Below are positions 5,809-10,684 of a stretch of 10,684 bases of DNA, piece by piece (the stretch's first letter is position 1; every line of letters begins with the position of its first letter). A model generated the notes under the pieces. That model saw only the letters and a program-made list of their open reading frames with translations. It was not told where the DNA came from and made no database searches. The stretch is from DATEJJ01 sp039649115 (GTDB lineage Bacteria; Actinomycetota; Actinomycetes; Mycobacteriales; Micromonosporaceae): positions 1-10,684 of the forward strand of contig JBBWZQ010000176.1 of NCBI GenBank assembly GCA_039649115.1, in the 5' to 3' direction. Position numbers and translations under genes: made by a program.

Positions 5809-6903
5809 CTAGCGGTCGGGGAGTTCGGCGCGCACGACGGTACCGTGGCCGGGGCCGCTGCGCAGCTCCAGCCGCCCGCCTTCCGCCGTCGCCCGCTCCC
5901 GCATCGAGCGCAGCCCGAGCCGGCCGGGGAACTGCGCCCGCGGGTCGAAGCCGCACCCGTCGTCGAAGACCTCCAGCACCACCACCGGCGGCTCGTGCGA
6001 CAGCCGCATGCCCACGTGCGCGGCGGCGGCGTGCCGGGCGGCGTTCTGCAGCGCCTCCTGCGCGATGCGGTACAGCGCCTGCCGGGCCGGCGGGGCGCCC
6101 GGTACCGCGGCGGCGAGCTGGGCGGAGGTGGTCGTCCCGTACCCCGCGTGCAGGGTGTCGAGCAGCCGCCGCAGGGCGACCGCCAGCCCGTCCCCGGCCA
6201 GCGTGTCGGGGCGCAGGTCGGAGATCAGCCCGCGGGTCTCGGCCAGCCCGGACGCGGCGATCTGCAGCACCTGCGACAGGGGTGCGCCGGCACCGGCCGG
6301 GTCGTGGCGCAGCAGCTCCTGCGCGGCGCGGGCACGCAGGCTGATGCCGTACAGGCTCTGCGCGAGCGAGTCGTGCAGCTCGCGGGCGAGCCGTTCGGCC
6401 GCCGGGCGCTGCCGTACCGGCCCGGCGGCCAGCCCCGCGAAGAGCTCGACGAGGTGCTGCTCGGCGAGCCGGAAGCGGCCGCACGAGGCGTGCCCGATGC
6501 CGATGACCCCGGACGGTCGACCGTCCGCGGGGATCGGCGCGTACAGCACCCGGCGCAGGCCGCGCGCGGCGAGCGCCGCCTCGTACGGGTACCGGGTGCG
6601 GGCCAGGTCGGTGCGGCAGGTGCGGCGCAGCCGGATGGTGAGTCCGGCGAGGGTGTCACCGGCGGCGACCCGGGCGCCGGACAGGTGGGCGACCGGGGCG
6701 CCGGCTGCCGCCCGTACCATCAGGTCCCCGCCGCCCTCGACGGTCAGGGCGATGACGGCCGCGGCGCCGAGCACCCCGGCCGCGCGCCGGACGAGCAGGC
6801 TGAGCACCTCGTCGGGCCCCTGCCCGCGGCACACCGCGGCCTCGATGTCGGCCACCGCGCCGGCCGCGTCCCCCCGGCGGTGCCGGCCCGGCGTCCACCG
6901 CAT
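5809..6903 (-). CDS. Cytosolic GAF-domain sensor histidine kinase (HisKA_3/NarL-partner type)
   Basis: This 364-residue protein has no membrane segment. Residues about 15-160 look like a GAF sensory domain, ending in YAPIPADGRPSGVIGIG, a typical GAF strand pair. The dimerisation and phosphoacceptor helix follows (ERLARELHDSLAQSL) with His177 as the expected phosphorylation site of the HisKA_3 family. The ATPase domain shows the N box with Asn287 (QEALQNAARHA), DDGCGFD (314-320), LGLRSMRERA (329-338) and a final GHGTVV. It would phosphorylate the response regulator encoded just upstream: the regulator stop and this ATG are 6 bases apart, and no clear Shine-Dalgarno site is seen, so translational coupling is likely. 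The ligand of the GAF domain is unknown. The TAG stop abuts the convergent transferase stop. Confidence 0.92.
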   Translation of the reverse strand: MRWTPGRHRRGDAAGAVADIEAAVCRGQGPDEVLSLLVRRAAGVLGAAAVIALTVEGGGDLMVRAAAGAPVAHLSGARVAAGDTLAGLTIRLRRTCRTDLARTRYPYEAALAARGLRRVLYAPIPADGRPSGVIGIGHASCGRFRLAEQHLVELFAGLAAGPVRQRPAAERLARELHDSLAQSLYGISLRARAAQELLRHDPAGAGAPLSQVLQIAASGLAETRGLISDLRPDTLAGDGLAVALRRLLDTLHAGYGTTTSAQLAAAVPGAPPARQALYRIAQEALQNAARHAAAAHVGMRLSHEPPVVVLEVFDDGCGFDPRAQFPGRLGLRSMRERATAEGGRLELRSGPGHGTVVRAELPDR

Positions 6904-6909
6904 CGCGGA

Positions 6910-7557
6910 CTAGACGGGCGCGGGTTCGCTGACCGGAACCAGGCCGACGCGCATCGCGTACAGCGCGGCCTGGGTGCGGCTCTGCGCGCCGAGCTTGCCG
7001 AGGATGCTGCTCACGTGCGTCTTGACGGTCTGCGGCCCGATGTTCAGCTCGCGGGCGATCTGGCGGTTGTCCCGGCCGCGCGCCAGCAGGGTGAGCACCT
7101 CCTCCTCCCGCCGGGTGAGGCGGGGCAGGCCGCGCGGCGCGTCCACGTCCCGGACGAGCCGGGCGGCCACCGCGGGCGAGAGCTGCACCTTGCCGGCCGC
7201 GGCGGCCCGCACCGCGCGGTGCAACTCGTCCGCGTCGGTGTCCTTGAGCAGGTACCCGATGGCCCCGGCGTGCAGCGCGTCGACCACCAGGTGGTCGTCG
7301 AGATATCCGGTGAGCACCAGCACCTCCACCTCGGGTAGCTCCTGCCGGATGGTGGCGGTGGCGGCCAGGCCGTCGATCCCCGGCATGAGCAGGTCCATGA
7401 GGACGACGTCGGGCCGCAGGTCGCGGGCCAGCTCGACGGCCTGCCGGCCGTCCACGGCCTCGGTCACCGGCCGCATGTCGTCGTCCAGGCCGAGGAAGTC
7501 GCGCAGGCCCTGGCGGACCATGGCGTGGTCGTCGGCGATCAGCAGGCTGATGGTCAT
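6910..7557 (-). CDS. NarL/LiaR-family response regulator
   Basis: This 215-residue regulator has an N-terminal receiver domain and a C-terminal LuxR-type helix-turn-helix. In the receiver, Asp9 and Asp10 form the acidic pocket, Asp55 (VVLMDLLMPG) is the phosphorylation site, Thr83 (VLVLTGY) is the switch residue and Lys105 (YLLKD) completes the active site. Residues about 148-207 (LTRREEEVLTLLARG, then IARELNIGPQTVKTHVSSIL) are a canonical GerE/LuxR DNA-binding domain. It is the first gene of an operon with the sensor kinase. GGAGA at 7570-7566 on the minus strand, 8 bases before the ATG, supports the start. It faces the gtrA-like gene across 189 bases containing a perfect inverted repeat, so autoregulation or control of the glycan genes is possible but unproven. 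Confidence 0.95.
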   Translation of the reverse strand: MTISLLIADDHAMVRQGLRDFLGLDDDMRPVTEAVDGRQAVELARDLRPDVVLMDLLMPGIDGLAATATIRQELPEVEVLVLTGYLDDHLVVDALHAGAIGYLLKDTDADELHRAVRAAAAGKVQLSPAVAARLVRDVDAPRGLPRLTRREEEVLTLLARGRDNRQIARELNIGPQTVKTHVSSILGKLGAQSRTQAALYAMRVGLVPVSEPAPV

Positions 7558-7565
7558 CCGGGCTT

Positions 7566-7570
7566 TCTCC
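7566..7570 (-). promoter_or_regulatory. Shine-Dalgarno site of the response regulator gene
   Basis: GGAGA on the minus strand lies 8 bases before the ATG at 7557, and this gene therefore has a leader, unlike several neighbours. Confidence 0.6.
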
Positions 7571-7651
7571 GAGACGGGTCGGGGGTCGGGGCGGCGTCCG
7601 CTCGCAACTACCCATCGTGTCGGTCAGGAAACCCCCCGTTGTGGGGAGGCC

Positions 7652-7680
7652 CAAGGGGTGGCCCGATCCGCCACCCCTTG
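7652..7680. repeat. Perfect 11-bp inverted repeat in the divergent intergenic region
   Basis: CAAGGGGTGGC (7652-7662) and GCCACCCCTTG (7670-7680) are exact reverse complements around the 7-base spacer CCGATCC. The repeat sits near the middle of the 189 bases between the divergent regulator and gtrA-like genes. There is no T-tract on either side, so a simple terminator is unlikely. It could be an operator for a dimeric regulator or an RNA hairpin in a 5' leader. A weaker CCCC-GTTGT-GGGG hairpin lies just to the left. Confidence 0.75.
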
Positions 7681-7713
7681 CGGGAGGCGGCCGCACCGGC
7701 GTGCCAGCCAGTG

Positions 7714-7719
7714 TTGACG
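7714..7719 (+). promoter_or_regulatory. Possible -35 element (TTGACG) before the gtrA-like gene
   Basis: TTGACG matches the actinobacterial -35 consensus well, but no acceptable -10 hexamer is found 16-19 bases downstream and the distance to the ATG at 7747 is short. The hexamer also lies in a small symmetric element, GTTG-6-CAAC (7713-7726). Either reading is weak. Confidence 0.2.
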
Positions 7720-7746
7720 GGACAACCGCGGTGTGAAGGGCGAACC

Positions 7747-8451
7747 ATGCGATCCGGGTACCCGTCAGGAAAGCACCGTGCCAGCCGGCGGCTGGCCGGC
7801 TCGGCCGTGCCCGGCACGGCCGGCACGGCGCACGCGGCGGCACCCCGGCGCCGGGCACGCACCGGCCGCTTCATGCTCGTCGGCGCGGGCGGCGTGGGCG
7901 TGAACAACCTGGCGCTCCTGCTGCTGCACGGGCTGGCCGCGGTGCCGCTGCTGGCGGCCTCGGCGGTCGCCGTCGAGCTCGCGGTCGTGCACAACTACGT
8001 GCTCAACGAGGTCTGGACGTTCCGGCCCGGCCGGCTGTCCGCCCGGCGCTTCGGTGCCTTCAACGCGATCGCGCTGGGCGCCCTGTCGGTGAACGTCGGC
8101 GTCCTGCAACTGCTCACCCTCGCCGGGGTCTTCTACCTGCTCGCCAACGTGGTCGGGGTGGCCGCCGCGTTCCTCATCAACCTTGCGCTCAGCACGACGT
8201 GGATCTGGAGTGACCGCATCAATGGAGCAGATCGTACTGGCCCCGATCGTGGTGATCTCTCTGCTGCTGACCGTACAGGCGGCACACACCCTTTATTTGA
8301 TGATCTACACGTGGGACCAGCCCGAGGCCGAGGCGCTCGCCGCCGCCCCCGAGTCGCGGGCCGCTCCGCGATTGTCCTTCACCGCGATCGTGCCGGCACG
8401 CCACGAGGAGGAGGTCATCCAGACGACCATCGACCAGGCCGTGCGGACTGA
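7747..8451 (+). CDS. GtrA-like multi-span membrane protein with frame open into the next gene
   Basis: The open frame encodes 234 residues. Residues 1-40 are basic and Ala/Gly-rich. Residues about 41-157 form the GtrA-like domain (PF04138 type) with four hydrophobic spans: near 42-62, 66-86, 103-128 and 130-153. HNYVLNEVWTF (82-92) between spans two and three and the closing NLALSTTWIW are typical of the family. GtrA-like proteins are linked to translocation of polyprenyl-linked sugars or to cell-surface glycan assembly. The family normally ends near residue 157. Here the frame continues 76 residues as a hydrophilic Arg/Gly-rich tail that wholly overlaps the glycosyltransferase gene from 8222 on. 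The tail resembles no known domain and is probably a passive overlap or the result of a lost stop. The start ATG at 7747 has GAAGGG 6 bases upstream. Confidence 0.85.
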   Translation: MRSGYPSGKHRASRRLAGSAVPGTAGTAHAAAPRRRARTGRFMLVGAGGVGVNNLALLLLHGLAAVPLLAASAVAVELAVVHNYVLNEVWTFRPGRLSARRFGAFNAIALGALSVNVGVLQLLTLAGVFYLLANVVGVAAAFLINLALSTTWIWSDRINGADRTGPDRGDLSAADRTGGTHPLFDDLHVGPARGRGARRRPRVAGRSAIVLHRDRAGTPRGGGHPDDHRPGRAD

Positions 8452-9643
8452 CTACCCGGCCGAGCTGATCCAGGTACTGGTGGTCTGCTCGGCGGACGAC
8501 ACGGGGACCATCGCGTGCGCCCGGGAGAAGATCGACCGGCTGCGCGCGCAGGGGCTGGACAACGCGGAACTGGTCGTCTTCGACGACGGCCCGGTGAACA
8601 AGCCGCACGGCCTGAACAAGGCGCTGGCCCGGGCCGACGGCGACGTGGTCTCGGTGTTCGACGCGGAGGACGAGATCCCGCGAGAGATCTTCAGCATCGT
8701 CAACACGGTGATGCTCGCCGAGCACGTGCGCGTGGTACAGGCCGGCGTGCAGCTGATGAACTTCGACTCCAACTGGTACTCGACGTTCAACGTCCTGGAG
8801 TACTTCTTCTGGTTCCGCAGCCGGCTGCACTACCACGCGATGCGCGGCGCGATCCCGCTCGGCGGCAACACGGTGTTCTTCGAGCGCGGGCTGCTGGAGC
8901 AGATGGGCGGCTGGGACGAGACGATCCTGACCGAGGACGCGGAGATCGGGCTGCGCGTGTGCGTGATGGGCGAGCGGGTGCGGGTCATCTACGACGACCG
9001 GTACGTCACGAAGGAGGAGACGCCGCCGACGATCCGGCAGTTCATCCGCCAGCGCACCCGGTGGAGCCAGGGGTTCATGCAGACGCTGCGCAAGGGCACC
9101 TGGAAGCAGTTGCCGACGCGCGGCCAGCGGCGGCTGGCGTGGTACACGCTCGCCTTCCCGCACGCCCAGGCGGGGCTCGGCCTGTACATCCCGGTCGCGT
9201 TGCTCACCGCGTTCGTCATGCACGCGCCGGTGCTGCTGGTCATGCTGTCCTGGCTGCCGGTGCTGCTGCTGGCCGCGCACTTCGTCGTCTCCGTGGTCGG
9301 CCTGTACGAGTTCACCGGGGCGCACGGGCTGCACGCCTCGCCGCGCACCGTGGTCGTGATGGCGCTGACCTGGATCCCGTACCAGATGATGCTGGCGTAT
9401 TCGGCGGCGCGGGCGCTGCGCCGGCAGATGCGCGGCGCGCAGGACTGGGAGAAGACCGCGCACATCGGCGCGCACCGGGACGCGGTGCCGGCCGAGGCTC
9501 TGGTCGACACCGGCCTGGCGCCGGGTGGCCTAATCGCCGACGGCCCGGTCACGGGCGGCCCGGTCACTGGCGGCCCGGTCACCGAGGGCGTGGTCACCGA
9601 GGGGCTCGCGGTCGCCGAGGAGGCGGGTAGCCGTGCCGGCTAA
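8222..9643 (+). CDS. Membrane-bound family 2 glycosyltransferase (BcsA-like)
   Basis: This 473-residue enzyme has an N-terminal membrane helix (about 4-28), a cytosolic GT-A catalytic domain (about 50-320) and hydrophobic C-terminal helices (about 322-365 and 378-398). The catalytic motifs are those of processive-type GT2 enzymes: IVPARHEEEVI, FDAED with Asp147 and Asp150 for the metal and nucleotide sugar, TED with Asp239 as probable base, and QRTRW (277-281) for the acceptor channel. WEKTAH after the last helix is also usual. Such enzymes polymerise or transfer sugars from nucleotide sugars at the inner face of the membrane; the sugar cannot be read from sequence. After about residue 430 comes a low-complexity tail with GPVT repeats. 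The ATG at 8222 has GGAG at 8207-8210, 11 bases upstream; an in-frame GTG at 8210 is possible. The 3' end overlaps the next gene by 11 bases. Confidence 0.92.
   Translation: MEQIVLAPIVVISLLLTVQAAHTLYLMIYTWDQPEAEALAAAPESRAAPRLSFTAIVPARHEEEVIQTTIDQAVRTDYPAELIQVLVVCSADDTGTIACAREKIDRLRAQGLDNAELVVFDDGPVNKPHGLNKALARADGDVVSVFDAEDEIPREIFSIVNTVMLAEHVRVVQAGVQLMNFDSNWYSTFNVLEYFFWFRSRLHYHAMRGAIPLGGNTVFFERGLLEQMGGWDETILTEDAEIGLRVCVMGERVRVIYDDRYVTKEETPPTIRQFIRQRTRWSQGFMQTLRKGTWKQLPTRGQRRLAWYTLAFPHAQAGLGLYIPVALLTAFVMHAPVLLVMLSWLPVLLLAAHFVVSVVGLYEFTGAHGLHASPRTVVVMALTWIPYQMMLAYSAARALRRQMRGAQDWEKTAHIGAHRDAVPAEALVDTGLAPGGLIADGPVTGGPVTGGPVTEGVVTEGLAVAEEAGSRAG
9539..9598 (+). repeat. Four 15-base tandem repeats encoding (D/G/E)G(P/V)VT
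   Basis: Four units lie end to end in frame in the 3' end of the GT2 gene: DGPVT, GGPVT, GGPVT and EGVVT, followed by a degenerate EGLAV. Units two and three differ by one base from each other. The repeats are in the cytosolic tail after the last membrane helix and are likely to vary in number between strains. Confidence 0.85.
9617..9623 (+). promoter_or_regulatory. Shine-Dalgarno site of the GT-C gene inside the GT2 gene
   Basis: GAGGAGG lies 9 bases before the GTG at 9633 and within the coding end of the upstream gene. It decides the GTG start, even though the reading frame would allow later starts. Confidence 0.7.
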
Positions 9644-10684
9644 GCACCGCGCCGGTGCCACCCGCGCGCCGGCCCCGCCGACCTATGCACCGCCGCCGAC
9701 CCCGCCGACCCCGCCGACCCCGTCGGCCCCGCCAACCCCGTCGGCCTACGGCACGGCACGGTCGGCCGCCACCCAAGCGCCGTCCAGCTACGCCGCGCCG
9801 CACCGGGCCAGCGTCCAGGCGCCGGACCGGCCGCGCGCCGCCCGCCGCAAGCGCGCGCCGGTGCGGGTCGCCGGACCACTGGGCGGTACCGGCCGGGCGG
9901 TGCTCGTGGTCTCGCTGATCGTCGCGCTGGTGACCCACGCGTACAACGTCTTCCACTACCCGCTGTACCTGACGGACGAGGGCATCTACACGGAGCAGGC
10001 GTGGTCCGTGCTGCACCAGGGCAGGCTGTCGCCGTACACGTACTTCTACGACCACGCGCCGTTGGGCTGGCTGACGCTGTCCGCCTGGGTGGGCATGCTG
10101 CCCAGGCAGTTCCACACCTTCGGCGACCCCATCAACGCCGGCCGGGTGCTGATGGTGCTGCTGCAGATGGCCAGCGTGTACTTCCTCTTCGAGGTGGTCC
10201 GCCGGTACTCGGGCAGTGTCAGCGCGGCGTTCCTGGCCACGTTCGTGTTCACCGTCTCCCCGCTCGCGGTGTACTACCAGCGCCAGGTGCTGCTGGACAA
10301 CATGATGGTGTTCTGGGTGCTGCTGTCCCTGTACCTGATCGCCCGCGGCTGCGGGCGGGTGACCACCGTGATGGGCTCCGGCATGGCTCTGGGCCTGGCC
10401 GCGGTCACCAAGGAGAACGCGGTCTTCCTGATACCGGGCTTCGCGTACCTGATGCACCGCAGCATCTCCGGTCGGGCCAACCGCCGGTTCAGCGCGACCT
10501 TCTGGTGGTTCGCGGCGCTCTCCCCGGTCGGCGTGTACATGCTGTTCGCCACGCTGAAGAACGAGCTTCTCCCGCAGGGCCTGCGGTTCAACCTGAACAC
10601 CCCGCCGGCCAATCACGTGTCCCTGCTGTACACGGTGTGGTGGCAGCTCAACCGCACCGCGCAGGGCAGCCAGGGCGGCGCGTT
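9633..10684 (+). CDS. GT-C membrane glycosyltransferase (ArnT/PMT, GT39-like), 3' end missing
   Basis: This gene runs off the window; 350 residues are visible. Residues 1-86 form a Pro/Ala/Arg-rich cytosolic tail with PPT/PSA repeats. The first membrane helix is about 88-108. It is followed by the exported loop LYLTDEGIYTEQAW, whose Asp115 and Glu116 match the acidic residue in the first loop of GT-C enzymes. YDHAPLGW (139-146), a second acidic site at Asp222 (QVLLDNMMVFW) and AVTKENAVFLIPG (257-269) follow the ArnT/PMT plan, with at least six hydrophobic spans in the part seen. Members use polyprenyl-phosphate sugars and transfer them to lipids, glycans or proteins on the outer face of the membrane. 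Start GTG at 9633 has GAGGAGG 9 bases upstream and overlaps the GT2 gene by 11 bases, so the two are co-transcribed. Donor and acceptor are unknown. Confidence 0.9.
   Translation, partial: MPAKHRAGATRAPAPPTYAPPPTPPTPPTPSAPPTPSAYGTARSAATQAPSSYAAPHRASVQAPDRPRAARRKRAPVRVAGPLGGTGRAVLVVSLIVALVTHAYNVFHYPLYLTDEGIYTEQAWSVLHQGRLSPYTYFYDHAPLGWLTLSAWVGMLPRQFHTFGDPINAGRVLMVLLQMASVYFLFEVVRRYSGSVSAAFLATFVFTVSPLAVYYQRQVLLDNMMVFWVLLSLYLIARGCGRVTTVMGSGMALGLAAVTKENAVFLIPGFAYLMHRSISGRANRRFSATFWWFAALSPVGVYMLFATLKNELLPQGLRFNLNTPPANHVSLLYTVWWQLNRTAQGSQGGA
9693..9746 (+). repeat. Six 9-base tandem repeats encoding PPT/PSA
   Basis: Six units lie end to end in frame: CCGCCGACC three times, then CCGTCGGCC, CCGCCAACC and CCGTCGGCC. 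They encode PPT, PPT, PPT, PSA, PPT, PSA in the N-terminal cytosolic tail of the GT-C protein. The unit length keeps the frame, so copy number can change without breaking the gene. Confidence 0.9.

Noticed and set aside
5845..7338. Plus-strand open frame of 497 residues over the kinase and regulator genes
   Set aside because: The minus strand carries full kinase and receiver motifs here; the plus frame shows no domain.
7652..7680. The inverted repeat read as a Rho-independent terminator
   Set aside because: There is no T-tract on either strand and it lies upstream of both neighbouring genes, not downstream.
6656..7858. Minus-strand open frame of 400 residues spanning the regulator and the intergenic region
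   Set aside because: It is out of frame with the regulator, rich in Arg, Gly and Pro, and crosses the promoter region and the start of the gtrA-like gene.
8219..9475. Long minus-strand open frame of 418 residues opposite the GT2 gene
   Set aside because: Its composition (His, Arg, Gln, Val rich, no domain) is typical antisense shadow of a GC-rich gene, and the plus strand carries complete GT2 motifs.
9539..9746. Tandem repeats considered as a CRISPR-like or non-coding array
   Set aside because: Units are 15 and 9 bases, in frame, without spacers, and encode low-complexity protein tails.
9594..10616. Minus-strand open frame of 340 residues at the right edge
   Set aside because: It mirrors the GT-C gene, which has a Shine-Dalgarno site, membrane helices and the acidic loop motif; the GRRG repeats simply reflect the 9-base repeat.

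Overview
The window is uniformly GC-rich DNA with GTG/ATG starts, tight gene packing and actinobacterial gene families (a PptH-PptT-like pair, a tandem UspA protein, a NarL-type two-component pair, a BcsA-like GT2). It reads as chromosomal DNA of a high-GC actinomycete, probably Micromonosporaceae or a relative. The taxon is inferred from style and gene content only. I saw no tRNA, rRNA, CRISPR array, insertion sequence or phage gene.

Left part (1-3266). A membrane-anchored extracytoplasmic protein with a histidine-rich motif (minus strand) is divergent from a PLP-dependent amino acid deaminase of the D-serine dehydratase-like family (plus strand). The deaminase converges on a secreted coiled-coil protein with a C-terminal peptidase-like (LAS/M15-type) domain on the minus strand. 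Behind that lies a tandem universal stress protein (minus strand).

Middle part (4182-6909). Divergent from the stress protein is a two-gene operon: a calcineurin-like metallophosphoesterase resembling mycobacterial PptH (Rv2795c), then a Sfp/EntD-type 4'-phosphopantetheinyl transferase resembling PptT (Rv2794c). The two share a 4-base GTGA stop/start overlap. They would put on and take off the phosphopantetheine arm of carrier proteins. The transferase stop codon directly abuts the stop codon of a convergent sensor kinase gene.

Right part (5809-10684). A cytosolic GAF-HisKA_3 histidine kinase and its NarL/LiaR-type response regulator form an operon on the minus strand, regulator first. Across a 189-base intergenic region, which carries a perfect 11-bp inverted repeat, a plus-strand cluster begins: a GtrA-like membrane protein, a BcsA-like membrane GT2 glycosyltransferase, and a GT-C (ArnT/PMT-like) integral membrane glycosyltransferase cut by the window edge. 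The three genes overlap and probably build or decorate a cell-surface glycan. The divergent two-component system is a candidate regulator.

Four genes (starts at 782, 873, 3203 and 4295) have a -10-like hexamer only 6-7 bases before the start codon and no properly placed Shine-Dalgarno site, which suggests leaderless mRNAs. The genes at 4181, 7557 and 9633 have clear Shine-Dalgarno sites. The most unusual item is the gtrA-like reading frame, which stays open 230 bases into the next gene.
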